A stretch of DNA of 64,000 nucleotides from Fragum whitleyi (GCA_948146395.1 OX411555.1:40885225-40949224), one strand, 5' to 3'. Counted from the stretch's first letter, positions 1 through 12,085 are shown. Numbers and translations: made by a program. Notes: a model not told the origin generated them from the letters alone.

Positions 1-835
1 GAACCGAAATATGAGACATCACAAGATCTTACAAGTAGTGTAACAGTGACATCATCTTCGACAACCGACAGTCTGATTCCATCAGCCATGATTTATGACA
101 CAGGCGGAGGTGGATTGTGGGTCACAAAACAAAATGATGATGTTCTTTTAAAGAAGAATAATTCAAATGGTACTGGTACAAATCCAACACTCACAGAGTT
201 AAATCTTGATTTGTTGGATGATATTCAAAATATGATTGATGTTGATATGAATACGGTTACCCACCCGAGTGTTCAGTATGAGTGTGTACCTACAATAAAA
301 CAGGAAACATTTCATCCTAGTGACAAAAACAAAGTATATGAAACTCTTACGAGGGTGCAGGTTCCAGGCCAGATGTCCTTGGAGTCATACAGAGGTCAAG
401 TCAAGGTTAAACAGGAACCAACCGATTACACAACATGTCTCGGTCTACCTGGTGGGTGGAATCAACTGATGACGAAATCTGAACCAATAAAAACAGAGAA
501 AATCAGTCCAATCAAAACAGTGAAAGAACCGTCTCATACGACAAAACAGGGTAGTATTGACATTTCAGACACATCAACCTTGCAGCAACTGCTGCATGGG
601 CGACCTCTTGATGCCCTGGTTAGAACACCTCGGACTCGATCTATATCGGAGAACATGGATGTTCGTCCACATACAAGTGTCGCAGGACAGTCAAGAAAAC
701 GCGGTTCAACTTCAGCTGGTCTGGAGAGTATGGATCGTAAATGGGAGGAGATTAAGAAGTTCATACATATGGAAACCAAGGACGATCTCGGTGTTCTACC
801 ACCAGTGAATATAAAACGGGAGAGGAAGCGATATG
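1..835 (+). CDS. CREBRF: CREBRF exon (N-terminal and middle regulatory region, 5' end off-window)
   Basis: The frame is open from base 1 through the donor ATATG|GTAAG at 835/836, ending with one base of a split Asp codon. The segment is rich in Ser, Thr, Gln and charged residues, with no folded domain evident. It holds four lysines in a psi-K-x-E context (IKQE near 298, VKQE near 409, IKTE near 489, IKRE near 811). It ends in a basic KRERKRY run. No acceptor can be seen because the exon enters from outside the window. Confidence 0.85.
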
Positions 836-3800
836 GTAAGATTTATATATATTCCTATAATACTTAATGAAAACTCAGAAGTCTTAACCATTATTTTAAT
901 AACTGACTTGGTTAAGTGAAAATGTAACCATCAATAAAAAAGAACCTTAAGCAATTGGTTCTGAGTAAATAGTTTTAAAGCAGATCAAGCACAGGTTGAG
1001 CAGTTATTATACATGAAATGCAAAATTAAATGCATCATAATGAAGAATGGTCATTCTTAAGTATTAAAAGCAGCTAAAAACATAAAATTTTGACCTTGGT
1101 CTGTCTGTGCATCTGTAAATTGAAGCTTTAGTGCATTACTTTTGTAAGGGCCTTTATATTTATAGGCACTTACAAAAGTAATACACTGACCAGTGGTTCT
1201 CAAATAAGCTACCCCAGTTGTCCGACTTGTCCATTAAGCTGCACGGACAAGCAGATTTTCATGGCAAGGTTGTCCGTTGACAAGTGAAAAAATCTTTAGA
1301 GAAAAATATTGTCTTAAAAAGTTGGCTGTTTTCAGAAATTCAATATAATCCCATGTCAACAGGAAGTCTGTTTCTAGGATGCCTTTAGTTTTTATAGCAA
1401 CATCAATTTTGTTTTCAATATTAAGCAGACTCTTCAAAATTCAACGGACAAGTAGGTTTTAGATAGGGTCAAGCAGGTTTGTGATTGAAATTTGTCCATG
1501 GACGAGCAGACTTTCAAAATATTTCAGAACCACTGCACTGACCCCTTGTTATAAGTTTGCCATATTCCTATAATATAATATGTTTTGCATAATGAATCAC
1601 AAAGCCAACATTTTCCCCTTCCTGTGTTCTGCACCTTCTGGTATCTGCAAAATTTAGTTGGCCCATTTATGATATGTTTTATAATTGTTTCAGATTCAGC
1701 TAGTTCAGCAATCACTCTCACTTCAAATGAGGATGAGGACTCCGACAGTGACCGAGATATTGATGATGATTCAGATTCAGGTATAAACTCTCGGGTTCTA
1801 CAAACAATGTTTTAAACTAACTACCAAGTATTTTCAAAGATGTTTCAAGCACAAATGTTAAAATCATGTTTGGTAAAACAATCAATACTACAGATAGAGG
1901 ATTTTTATTGGATTTCAGATTGAATTATTTCAATTATACTTGCGTAAATCCTACATTATGTGTACTCAATCAAATTATCTCATCAAGATGATTTCAATGA
2001 GTACCCACAACATAGGGTTTAAATGAGAAATAAAGATTTAAGACTGGCATAGCCCTCTTATCTGTACCTCTTGGTATGTTTTAAACTCACTAACAAGTTA
2101 TTTCTTACGTTGTTTCGAGGAATAACCATTAAATTCATGTTGGGTAAAGTTTAAAGAAATCTGTTCTTTGTGTAATGATTAATACCTTGTTCTTCAACTT
2201 AAGTAAATTCAGCTTGAAATTTGAAAAATAAAATAGTTTTAAATTACTTCTAAAAATATTCAATAAATTCATTAATGTCAATTGAAATTCAAATAAGATA
2301 ATCCTGATGAATTCATGCTGTTTGTTGAATAAAGATGATACAGCAGTAGCCAGCAGCAAATGATTTCTTCAAATGAAAGATTTTGGGAAATGATTAAAAC
2401 CTCTTAACTACAGCTTTATTCATTTAAATTAAATAATGGACTTAAATTAACAAAATCCTTGAAATATGTATACGCTAATTGATGGCTCAGTGTGAAATGA
2501 TTGTTACTCCCTATGAACAGGGAGTTACAACTGTTTCACACTGATCCATCAACTTATTCCTAGATTATTTTTTCTGCAGATTTTGAAGGTGGTACAGACC
2601 TTGGAATGTTGAATCCAGATGAAAGCCTTGTTGGAAATTCAAAGGAAAAACAGTATTTTTGGCAATACAATGTTCAGTCAAAGGGCCCAAAAGGGACACG
2701 CGTCCATTTTGAAATGGAAGAGGACCCGCATGTGTCACATGACTTTCAGGACCCAGTGTTTGACCCTGTAAATAGTAATCGTGCTGGTGTTGGGATTACT
2801 ATCAAACATGGCGGTAAGGCAAGAAAAGGGGATGGGAATGACATTGTGCCAAACCCCAAACGATTGTGTCAGATTGGACTTCAGCTCCGAAAAATCAATA
2901 AACAGATTAATGACTTTGTGCCAGTGAGTGAGTTACCATCAGCTGCCCGGAATAAAACAAGGAAAGAGAAAAATAAGCTGGCTTCAAGGTATGTTTTCAC
3001 TTATCAATTATAAATAGGGAGATTACAAAATTTAGATGGGAATTGAAACTCAAGCATAGACTCATTTGTTCATAGAACAAGGTTTGATTATATTTCACAA
3101 AACAAATCTTCAATTTACATGTAATACATTCCATTTAATATGAAATTATAAACTTTTTAGCTGAACTGGCTGAAAGCCACTGGGGCTATTGTCATGGCGT
3201 TGGGTCCATCGTGCGTGCGTCCGTCCGTGCATCCGGTCGTAAACTTTTTCTTTAAAAATCTTCTCCTCAGAAACAACTGGGTTGATTTCAACCAAACTGC
3301 ACAGGAATGATCCTTGGGTGACCCTCTTTCAAAGTTGTTCAAGAAATTTTGATCCAGTGAAAAACAAGGATTTAATGGGCGTGGCTAATTTCCAAATATG
3401 GTAAAAAGTGATTTTTCTCAGGTTCCATGATGGATACCACTTAAATTTTTCATGAATGATCCTTGGGTGACCCTTTATCAGTCTACCAAAATAATTGTGA
3501 TCAGATGAAAAATATGTATTTTAAGGGCGGAGGTCATTTCTCTATATGTTATATAGTGGAAACTTTGCAAATCGTTTTCTCAGAATTTAACAAATAGATA
3601 TCAACCAAATTTTACATGAATGATCTTTGGGTGACTCTTTATCAGTCTACCAAAAAATATTGTGATCAAATGAAAAATATGTATTTTATGGGCGGAGGTC
3701 ATTTCTCTATATGTTATAAAGTAGAAACATTGAAAATCATTTTCTCAGAATGTAAATGATAGATATTAACCAAATTTTACATGAATGATCCTTGGGTGAC

Positions 3801-6502
3801 CCTTTATCAGTCTACCAAAAATTAATGTGATTGGATGAAAAATGTGTATTTTATGGGCGGAGGTCATTTCTCTATATGTTATATAGTGGAAAATTTGAAA
3901 ATCATTTTCTCAGATTGTAACTGATGGATATCAATCAAACTTCATTAGTATGATCCTTGGGTGATCCTGTATCATTCAGCCAAAAATTATTGTGATTTGA
4001 AGAAAAGTGTGTCTTTAATGGGCGGAGGTCATTTCTCTATATGTTATAATAGTGGAAACTTTGAAATCATTTCAACATCAGTAGAAGCCAAAATATTTAA
4101 AAATCTAGTCAAAACTTAATTTTGCTATTACAAGAAATTCAAGCCTGTGGAGCAACACAAGCCATTCATGGCTTTCTAGTTTCATGATTAGTGTGTTTGG
4201 AATTTGTCATTACTGTATGAAGTTCGAGAACCAAATATTTATTATTCCTTTTTCAATGAAGAAAGCAGATCCCTGTTGTTAGTATTATTTTTGTTTCAAA
4301 GTTTATATGAAATTTTTAGTTTACTTTCTTTTTCAAATCCTACATTTTGAGGGAAGTGGCCTATGAATAAATTTTCATTCAAAATAGTTTTGCTCTAGAC
4401 CTTTGATTAATATATCTTGCAGAGCTTGTCGCCTAAAGAAAAAAGCTCAACACGAGGCCAACAAAATCAAACTGACTGGGTTGGAATCGGAGCACTATCA
4501 ACTACTGTCTGTGATAAAAAAGATTCAGAAGATTCTCGTCGAACGTCTCTACAAGAAGGAGCATAGTCATTTATTGATGGCAGAGAAACTTGAAGAATTG
4601 ATCAAGGAGCATTTACGTAAGTACATGTTATTAAAGAATCAAGATTTCTTTGTTCAGACTTGGATAGTAAGCATTGACATTGAGTTTAAAAAAATCATCA
4701 ACTATTGCAGAAAATAATGTCATTGAAACTTTGTGAAAAATCTTAGACACAGTATGAATTGCGGAAAAATTGATATGCCACATTATTTTGGTTTAAATTC
4801 AATTGCATATCTTCTGCTATATACGACCTAGGTGGATTTAAACAATCAATGTGTGCAGTTCTTTTGGTCGAGCTAGGTCATCAGGGCCCGAGGTTATAAA
4901 ACTTTTCTCATTCTCAATTTTTTCTCAAATTACAACTTGAAATTAAAGCCGCAATTGTGTGCAATACTAAAATAAATGTTTGAACATAAAAGATAATATA
5001 AATCAGTTGTTATAAATGACAACTTATTAACCCTTATCATGCTGAATCCTGAATATTCCTGCTTTTGCAGGAGGTATTGACAAAGATCAGCCTGCACAAT
5101 TGTGCAGACTGATCTTAGTATAAACCACCGGATTTTCCTTTCAAAATCAGAAAAGTCTAAATAATAATATTTTCGAAAGAAATTCTGCCTTGCAATTAAA
5201 GCATCCAGTGTTTTCAGTGATATGATTTAAAAGAAAATATTTCAAGATTTTTATTCAGCATGATAAGGGTTAATATTATCTTTTATTTTCATACATTTAT
5301 TTAAAATTTGAGAAAATTCTCAGTTGAGCTTGAGAAAAGTTTTATAACCTCTGGCCCAGATATAGTCAAAGCCATTTTCATGTACTGCATGAAGTACTTT
5401 AATTTTAAGGCTTGTTTTCTTTCGAAAACATACATCCGTCATTTGTCAATTCATAGTGAATAATTATGTCTTATGATGAGTTTTATGGATCTGTGCCTGT
5501 GATTTTAAGTCTACATTTTTGACATTTACACTCAGAGATCTAGATGAGTGGTCTAAACAAGGGTCTTAATTCTTCATATCTCAATGAAATCAGCCCTGTG
5601 TTCAGGATGTAAAAGCGTTTCACAATCGCTTTGAGATGATAACCCGCTCTGTACATGCACACACGTGCAAAGCGAGGTATCATTTCGAAAGCGCTTCACT
5701 AACATTTTCATCCTGAACCTAGGGCAGCCCTGCGTTCAGGATGACAAAACAGTGCAAACTGATTGCTAATTATATCCCACTTTGCATGTGCACTTGTGTG
5801 GAAAGTAGGGTGTAACTTACAATCAGCTCTCACCATTTAATCATCCTGAATGCAGATGATTCCAATCAGTACCCACAACTTGGGTTTTTAGCAAAAGTTT
5901 TAAAAATATTTTAATGTTCATCCAGGGCTCGTGTTAGTGATTGATATTTAGAAGTCATCGACTCCTCGCCTTAGAAATAATGGGGGTCAAATCTGAATTT
6001 AAAGGGGTCAAACAACAGAAAAAGCAAATCATTAGTAGAATTTTGCATACTTATAGAACCCAAACCATGTTTTGACCCTTAGTAATTCCTCTCAAGCGGG
6101 TCAAAATGACCCCCTTGGAAGAAATTTCTAAGGGTCAAATTAAGACATTTTCGGATTTTTTGGGGGTCAAAGGGTTTAAGGGTCAAACACAAGCCCTGGT
6201 TCATCACAGAATACACCTTATCTGTGGCTCTGTTAGTAACTTTCAGCAACCCTTCAACAGGATAATTCCTATATATTTAAAGACACTACAATAGATATGC
6301 ACTGACCAGCTCAATTTCCTTAGCAGGAGGTTTCTTGTTATCTTGTAATTAACCTATATTTTGAATTACCACAGGTACCATGATTGCGGGTAATACCACA
6401 GATTTCGTCAACCGTGTTGTGGGCGCTGTTGAAGGTGGGGACATTTCTGGAGGAATCAACTTTCATACCAGACGATCTTATCCAAAAGAACTACATAATT
6501 GA
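1..6502 (+). CDS. CREBRF: CREBRF/REPTOR-type bZIP regulator, 3' part of gene, five exons
   Basis: Seen: five exons join in phase with GT-AG borders: 1-835, 1694-1780, 2580-2988, 4423-4616, 6375-6502. They total 1653 nt, or 550 residues plus a TGA stop. The frame is open from base 1, so the N-terminus is off-window (vertebrate CREBRF is about 639 residues). Order: a low-complexity region with several acidic/KxE motifs, an acidic Asp/Ser stretch, the conserved segment beginning [20 protein letters not shown], then a bZIP. The bZIP basic region reads [15 protein letters not shown] (N-x7-R) and is followed by a leucine-rich coiled coil. Known: CREBRF (Luman recruitment factor; Drosophila REPTOR) is a nuclear regulator that restrains CREB3/Luman and acts below TORC1 in starvation responses. 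Inference: this is the single orthologue. The family call is strong because the conserved block and bZIP occur together. Confidence 0.9.
1694..1780 (+). CDS. CREBRF: CREBRF exon (acidic Asp/Ser linker)
   Basis: An 87-nt exon between a pyrimidine-rich acceptor (tgtttcag|ATTCAG) and the donor TTCAG|GTATAA. It encodes [20 protein letters not shown] and further Asp residues, an acidic linker joined in phase to the exons on both sides. Confidence 0.85.
2479..2552. repeat. GATGGCTCAGTGTGAAAC hairpin element (74 bp)
   Basis: The full palindrome runs from ttgatggctcagtgtgaaat, with a loop near ctatgaacag, to cactgatccatcaa. Related hairpins lie at 12346-12428, 39809-39890, 59163-59237, 61651-61720 and 62589-62690; a single arm is at 8001-8037. 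Confidence 0.85.
2580..2988 (+). CDS. CREBRF: CREBRF exon (family signature block, start of bZIP basic region)
   Basis: A 409-nt exon with acceptor ttctgcag and donor TCAAG|GTATG. It encodes the most conserved part of the family, from DFEGGTDLG through [38 protein letters not shown], and [20 protein letters not shown]. It ends in RKEKNKLAS, the start of the DNA-binding basic region. Confidence 0.9.
3159..4182 (+). repeat. tandem-core element, 165-bp period (copy 1)
   Basis: Starts agctgaactggctgaaagcc, followed by a CCGT-rich stretch and 'ccggtcgtaaactttttctt'. The core repeats 'gggcggaggtcatttctcta' at 3525, 3690, 3855 and 4020, an exact 165-bp spacing. It ends with the short palindrome aagccattcatggctttcta. 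Copies occur at 13083-13795 (+) and 51083-51790 (-). Confidence 0.85.
4423..4616 (+). CDS. CREBRF: CREBRF exon (bZIP basic region and leucine zipper)
   Basis: A 194-nt exon with acceptor tcttgcag|AGCTTG and donor TTTAC|GTAAG. It completes the basic region ([18 protein letters not shown]) and encodes the coiled coil: [19 protein letters not shown], then [20 protein letters not shown]. Hydrophobic heptad residues are visible. The intron splits the basic region exactly between the AS and RAC motifs. Confidence 0.9.
4884..5359. repeat. AGGTTATAAAACTTTT foldback hosting a TTAA element
   Basis: Outer arms cgaggttataaaacttttct and gagaaaagttttataacctc. The interior matches 10448-10683 and 24473-24711 except for the inserted 247-bp element. 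Confidence 0.8.
5027..5273. repeat. TTAA-flanked foldback, CCCTTATCATGCTGAA family, nested
   Basis: 247 bp; ends TTAACCCTTATCATGCTGAA and ttcagcatgataagggttaa; inner hairpin 'agatcagcctgcaca / tgtgcagactgatct'. It is inserted in the AGGTTATAAAACTTTT foldback at the same TTAA as the 39937 element. Confidence 0.88.
5593..5853. repeat. two adjacent CCCTGTGTTCAGGATG foldbacks
   Basis: The first (5593-5725) and second (5727-5853) are each foldbacks with ends gccctgtgttcaggat and atcctgaa...gggc, and the inner stem 'tttgca...tgcaaag'. A cleaner copy is at 18408-18541 and a broken one at 14398-14672. Confidence 0.7.
6375..6502 (+). CDS. CREBRF: CREBRF last coding exon
   Basis: A 128-nt exon after acceptor taccacag|GTACC. 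It encodes [20 protein letters not shown], then a short Gly-rich and basic tail ending in KELHN and the TGA stop at 6500-6502. Its in-phase junction with the bZIP exon supports the call. Confidence 0.85.
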
Positions 6503-7185
6503 GTACATTTCAGATTTGAGGGAGTGACTTTGATTTCAAAATATGGAACATAATCATAAATCCATCAAAATCATTTTGTTGGTTTTCATGTGAACAACCT
6601 TGATAAATTAATCTACTGTATATCAACATTGTGTAATTTGTCAGAGGAATAATAGATTCAGATTATCATCATACCTAGTAATCTAGAGTTTGGGATCTAA
6701 GAGAGAACAACACCATGAATAAAAAAATAGAAAAAAAACCCAAAGAAACAATGCACATCATGATTGAACATCACTTTCAACTAGACTTCATAGTTGAGGA
6801 GAAAAGCTAGAACTTTAGGGACATTTTGACCAGTCTTACTTAAATTTTGTCCACAATAATTAAGTAGAAACAGGCAGTGTAAACTAAGATCAGGCTACAC
6901 ATCTGTGCAGACTGATCTTAGTTTAAACTGCCTGCCATCTCTTTGTATATTTCATGAACAGCAGAATAAGTGTTAGGGAAAATGGTATTGGAGTAAAAGT
7001 TTCGAGTACTGGTTATTACGTTAAATGGAAAAATCGCCTAATTTTATTTCTGCTTTTCCCACAATATTTTCACAAAACTGTATCTTAGGACTGTCAAAAT
7101 ATGTGAGTGCATACAAACAGTCAGTGCAGTATGACAAGGGTTAATACTCTTAGCCCTATAAATGTGGGGTTGAGCCTGTTTTTGC

Positions 7186-7500
7186 ATGATGGATTAATAT
7201 GTTCCTTGAAGTTCGTGTGTTGATATGTTCCTCAGACTTTGTGGGTTAATATGTTCCTTGAAGTTTGTGGATCAATGTATTTCTCAAACTTTGGGGGTTA
7301 ATATGTTCCTTGAAGTTTGTGGGTCAATACATTCCTCAAACTTTGTGGGTTAATATGTTCCTTGAAGTTTGTGAGTTTATATATTCCTCAAAACCTGTTG
7401 GTTTATATATTCTGTAAAGTTTGTGGGTTTATATATCCTCAAATCTTTGTGTGTTGATATGTCCCTTGAAGTTAGTGGGTTGATATGTTCCTTGGAGTTT
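7186..7500. repeat. minisatellite, about 28/56-bp period
   Basis: Alternating phrases ttaatatgttccttgaagtt and tgtgggtcaatacattcctc recur about ten times with small changes. It lies just 3' of CREBRF. Confidence 0.8.
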
Positions 7501-8116
7501 GTGTATGGGTTAGGATTTGGTTGAAGAGGAGAGATCATGTCTTTCATTTTAGGTTTCCCCCCAGGATACTGGTGTCATGGGAAACATTCAATTATTGATT
7601 ATTTCATGAAATTTTAATTGTAGATTGAAATAAGATTTGTGACTTGACTGAAATGGGATCATCTCAGATTTCTTAAGAAGACAAATCTTTCGAAATATAG
7701 ACAAATTAAAATAGATTTAAGTTTAGTTGGCATTAATACATAGTATCTCAAAGTTGAATTTACAAAAAGGTAGAATGGTGATTATATACCAACCGATGAA
7801 TGTAAAAGGTATTCTGATTTGTAAATTTAAAAAATAAGCATGAATTTTACTCATCCTACTTTGTGGTAGCTTGTTTGAATCAGCTTATCTAGATGCACTT
7901 ATAAGTACCAACAAAATAGGATTAAGGAAAGATATAAAGATATTGACCCCTTTATTCCATAGCTCAGTGCTAAATAGTTGGAACTGCAAATATATATTTA
8001 TAGGTAGTTACAACTGTTTCACACTTAGCCATCAATTTGTATTTATCAAAGGCTAAAAGATTTTGCTTAAGCTATTAAGCACATTTGCAGTTATAATGTT
8101 TGATGCCTTCCACAGC

Positions 8117-8401
8117 CACTGTCATAGCACAGTTGGTAGAGTACAGAATATTAATCTAGAGGTCCTGGGTTTGATCCCCGACCGTGACATTCATTGTTTT
8201 CGACTTTTTGTCTCACACCAATCAGTTGATAATCGTAGGCCTATGTGAGTTTGCAGGTGGAGGCCAGGAAAGGATATTATGGTAGCACTGGTGGGAGAAA
8301 TACCAGGAATCCGTTGTCAGGTGCTGCAGCAGCCGCGATATAACTGAAAAATTGTTGAAAGTGGCGTAAAACACCATTATACCAAACAAACAAACAAACA
8401 A
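8117..8401 (+). repeat. tRNA-derived SINE (CAAA tail)
   Basis: Box A-like TAGCACAGTTGGTAGAGTA and box B-like GGGTTTGATCCCC lie at the 5' end. The conserved body includes aataccaggaatccgttg and tgctgcagcagccgcgat, followed by an (ACAA)n tail. Same family as 49388-49655. Confidence 0.8.
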
Positions 8402-8452
8402 CACTCATGAGATAGACCCATCTCAGTTGAAGGGGTTAGTGCAAAACTATTA

Positions 8453-8617
8453 TTAAGGTAGCGGACCCATAATAGTTATGAAATATTTTGGAAGTAATGA
8501 TTTATAACAGTGTTTACTGAGGTTTCCTAATGATTTCCATTAGGAAACCTCGGTTTACATTGTGAAAGATCATGCATTCTGAAATATTGTTGAACTATTG
8601 AAGGTCCACTAGCTTAA
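8453..8617. repeat. TTAA-flanked foldback, GGTAGTGGACC family
   Basis: A near-complete palindrome bounded by TTAA: arms ggtagcggacc ... ggtccactagc, centre aggtttcctaatgatttcc attaggaaacct. Copies lie at 11921-12085, 16978-17140 and 30366-30529. Confidence 0.8.
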
Positions 8618-8815
8618 TGCTTAGATATTTATATGGATTTGCAATTTTAGTTTTTCACTGACCCCTTGAAGTATTGATTTGTCACATGATATATGAGGCT
8701 GTGTGTGACATTTCCAACAATTTCATATGAGCATGAAGTGTAGACATTGAGCTAAATTGACTTTCACATGGGACATGAAGAGTATTTGCTGAAAGCTTTC
8801 GATCATTGGCTCCTT

Positions 8816-9043
8816 TTAACCCTTTCCTGTTTTACAAAATTTTGGACCTGTCCAAATTCAAAAGTTTTGCAGACGAAAATTTCAAGTGGTTTAATTTGAA
8901 AAATAACCATTCAGTAGGGTAGAAAATTTAGCAGAAAAAGAAGAAATTGTTTGTCACAAACAATTTCCTCTTTTCCTACAATATTTTCTCAATTACAAAA
9001 TCTTAGGGACTTAAAAACCAGGGATTGGACAGGAAAGGGTTAA
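8816..9043. repeat. TTAA-flanked foldback, CCCTTTCCTG family
   Basis: A 228-bp element with TTAACCCTTTCCTG and CAGGAAAGGGTTAA ends and a central hairpin of agaaattgtttgt with its complement. Further copies, all 228-229 bp: 20224-20452, 24233-24461 and 39937-40165. Confidence 0.85.
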
Positions 9044-9162
9044 AGCACAAAGTGAATACTCTGCTCAGGCTGTACAAAATTAAATGTACAAACTACATGC
9101 TTATCTTTTTCTTTCTGTGGGTACAAAAGAAATGGTTGGAAATGCGGAATACAGGCTCTTAT

Positions 9163-9505
9163 AGAGGGGTCAGTAGAAAACTATTGTAAGTGCCTATATA
9201 TTTGTGACCCGTCATCAGAAAAGGGACCATCTGGGAACTCTGTGAAATAAATATTTTAAAAAAGAGATCAGGTTCAGCATATGCTAACCAGAGGTAACAT
9301 TTCAAAAATTCTTTCACAGGAAGGTAGTTTGATCATTCTAGACTCAGAAAATAAGCAATATGTGAAAAGTTTTGACCCCAGTCAGTCTGCACAATTCATG
9401 CAGTCTGACTATTGTTGTCACTTTTTGCACTACCCAGATGGTCCCTTTTCATGTCACGGTTCATATTTATAGGCACTAACAACTGTAAAGGGCTGACCCC
9501 TCTAT
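9163..9505. repeat. GGGGTCAG foldback with a second foldback in its loop
   Basis: The outer arms gaggggtcagtagaaaacta and ctgacccctct, with gtgcctata/tataggcac, are split at about 9199-9464. The inner foldback there has ends gtgacccgtcatcagaaaag and cttttcatgtcacgg. An uninterrupted outer copy lies at 12519-12600. Confidence 0.75.
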
Positions 9506-9678
9506 ATATAAATTGTATATAAAAACATCTTAATGTTGCTTGTTTTGAATATTTGTTTTGTAAATATGATATTTGATTTGTTTTGTAAAATAGTATGTAT
9601 ATGTAAAGTAAACAATAAACAATAATTAATGTTAAATTTTATGTAGAATTTATGTTTACATTATCGTAATGGTATTGC

Positions 9679-9877
9679 TTAACCCTTGTCATGCTAAATA
9701 AAAATCAAAGTGAAAAATTCAGGAATGGATGTACTAATTATTAGTCAAGTATTTCGTAAGAAAATATATCAATCAGACATTTCTGTCTTACTAAGGAAAA
9801 TCATGTGGTATAGACCAAGATCAGTCTGCACAATTATGCAATAGCCAGAACGAATATTTCAGCATGACCAGGGTTGA
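9679..9877. repeat. TTAA-flanked foldback, CCCTTATCATGCTGAA family
   Basis: TTAACCCTTGTCATGCTAAA at the left; the right end is decayed (ttcagcatgaccagggttga). The inner phrase agatcagtctgcacaattat is shared. Confidence 0.75.
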
Positions 9878-10447
9878 TATGATTGCTTGTGGCATTTTCA
9901 AATACAAATAGACCTGTCACACAAAAAAGGTTCTAAACAACTTGTTGAATTTCTGCAAAACCTACAATTGAAAAAAAAGATGGATTCCAGCAGAGGTTAA
10001 TAACAGCATTTCAAAAATGAACATTTAGAATAGTACATTAACCGTTTTGCAATTAGAAAATGCCCTAAAAGTGCATGAGTCACAGCGAAAGATACATGTT
10101 TCTGTAATACTTTTTCGGTTGATTATTGAGAAATAATCAGTAGATTATCATTTGCCAAAAAACTTGTATCCTGCTTTTGTTCTTTTTACCTTATCTGACG
10201 TTATCTAAGGGGAGCTAAATAGTGTAATCACCATCAACATTGCATAGCAATCATGTGCAAATTGAGCGCTTTAAGAAAATTTTGTCCCACACTTTTCACA
10301 TTTTGTCCAATTTTTGCATTATAAAAAGAATTATCTAGTAAAATCAATTTATATTTCCTTTCGTGAACAACAAAGCAATATCATCATGAATGATGTGGGT
10401 TATGTTGTTCACTTAATACATTGAGAAACTGAAGATTCACAATGTGA

Positions 10448-10683
10448 TCTCGGCCTAAGGTTATAAGACTTTTCTTATGCTCAACATAGAATTTCAACTT
10501 GAGATTGAAGCTGCTATTCTGTTGCAATAGTATGATAGATGTATGTATGCAAAAATAATATTTATTATTTGTTATAATTAACAATTTATTAATACCACAT
10601 TTTATGCTCATACATGGTTTTAAATTTGACAAATTTTCAGTGAAGTATGAAAAAAAAATCTCAGCTCAGAACTTGTGTCCTTT
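10448..10683. repeat. AGGTTATAAAACTTTT foldback without insertion (empty site)
   Basis: The left arm ctaaggttataagacttttc and interior 'acaatttattaataccac' match the flanks of the filled copies at 4884 and 39735. The right arm is decayed. Confidence 0.7.
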
Positions 10684-11920
10684 TAGAAAAGAAATATTTT
10701 TCATGTTACAAGCAATATCTTCTTTTATGTCAATGTTCCCCAAACTTGTAAGTGAATTATGGCATTATACTACAAGGGAATTATCCCAAAACAATCTAGA
10801 TCTGATTTGATATTGTGAACTGATAAGCAAAATTGATTTGTTATAGCTTATCAAGATTTGTACATTTTGTTGATATTTATCACGATTTAAGAGCTAAAGT
10901 GAATGTTAATTGTATTCCATGGAGGTATGAACCAAAAACTTAATCACCCTGTATGAATGTACAAACCTGATTCATGCATAAGAGTGATAAATTTTAAGTT
11001 GCATACATGTACCTGCATGATTCAAGAAAATACTCTCTTCATATCCAATGATTTAATTTCATGATGCAAAAAAGTAAAGAGTCCTCCAGAATGGGATTGA
11101 TTTCTCTTTGGAATATCTTGCAAAGTAGACAAATACTTTCAACAGCAAATACTGTCATCAAAATCCTTAATAGATAGAGAATAATATGTTGGTGTCATAA
11201 AACATCATTGTCATCTGGTCAAGATTTGGGGAGTTTATCGTGACGAGGCTATGCCTTGTAACAATAATTTCTCACAACGGAGACCAGATAACATTGATAT
11301 TTAAGCAATTACATGTTATTCTTTTTATCATGCAATCATTTTAAGAGCTAAATATTTTATGAAATCTTTTAGGTCAAAGAAAGGCTAATAGTATGATATA
11401 TTTGCACTTAATGCAGTGAGCCCATTGTGAAATTTTGAAAATGCCATGATACTTTCATTCCTCAGGTGACCACAACCTCAAATCAAATTGTGCAGCCATT
11501 CTGGGTATCTGATCAAAAGGTACAGCTAATCTGGGTATAAGCCAATCGGGGATTATACTTTTACATATAAATTTGTTGGAAAGCTTTGGAAGACAATATG
11601 GACTAAGACCAGGGGCCATATTTACCAATTCATTTTGCTTCAATTTAGCACAATAAATCCCCAAAATAGACTTAATTAAGTCAAAGACATATTAATTTAC
11701 CAACCCATTCCAAATTATGGAATGGACTAAATTCTTAAGATTTTTTTCAATATTCAAAGTCTAATACCTACTGTACTCAATCAAATTCATGATTTTGTCA
11801 ATCGAAAACCTGATTGCTGTAACTAAAGGTTGTTTATCTAATTCTTTGACTTTGAACAAACACATTTGTTCTTGTTATTGTAACCAAAGTAATTATTACT
11901 GATTAAATCAATATTTGCAT

Positions 11921-12085
11921 TTAAGGTAGTGGACCCGTAATAGATCTGCAACGTTTCAGCAGCAAAGAACTTTAACAGTGTTAACTGAGGTTTCCTAATG
12001 ATTTTCATTAGGAAACCTCGGTCAACACTGTGAAAGATCATGTGATCCGAAATGTCGTGGAACTATTACAGGTCCACTACCTTAA
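11921..12085. repeat. TTAA-flanked foldback, GGTAGTGGACC family
   Basis: The best-preserved ends of the family: TTAAGGTAGTGGACCCGTAA, and TTACAGGTCCACTACCTTAA on the other side. About 165 bp, palindromic throughout. Confidence 0.85.

Larger units (their letters stand above)
836..6374 (+). other. CREBRF introns and their repeat content
   Basis: Four introns lie at 836-1693, 1781-2579, 2989-4422 and 4617-6374. They hold a small foldback at about 1130-1195, a palindrome at 1949-2021, a hairpin at 2479-2552, a 165-bp-period tandem element at 3159-4182, a nested foldback at 4884-5359, and two adjacent foldbacks at 5593-5853. A stretch at 5990-6190 has several 'ggggtcaa' runs but no clear structure. 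No other gene is seen. Confidence 0.8.
6503..9640 (+). other. CREBRF 3' UTR candidate and 3' flank
   Basis: No coding sequence. An AATAAA at 9614-9619 in an AT-rich run is a possible distal polyadenylation signal. If it is used, the 3' UTR would carry the minisatellite at 7186-7500, a SINE at 8117-8401, and foldbacks at 8453-8617, 8816-9043 and 9163-9505. The extent of the transcript cannot be told from sequence alone. Confidence 0.3.

Noticed and set aside
6838..7144. Possible further CCCTTATCATGC-family element
   Set aside because: The right end (atgacaagggttaa) and inner hairpin fit, but no matching left end was found, so it was not listed.
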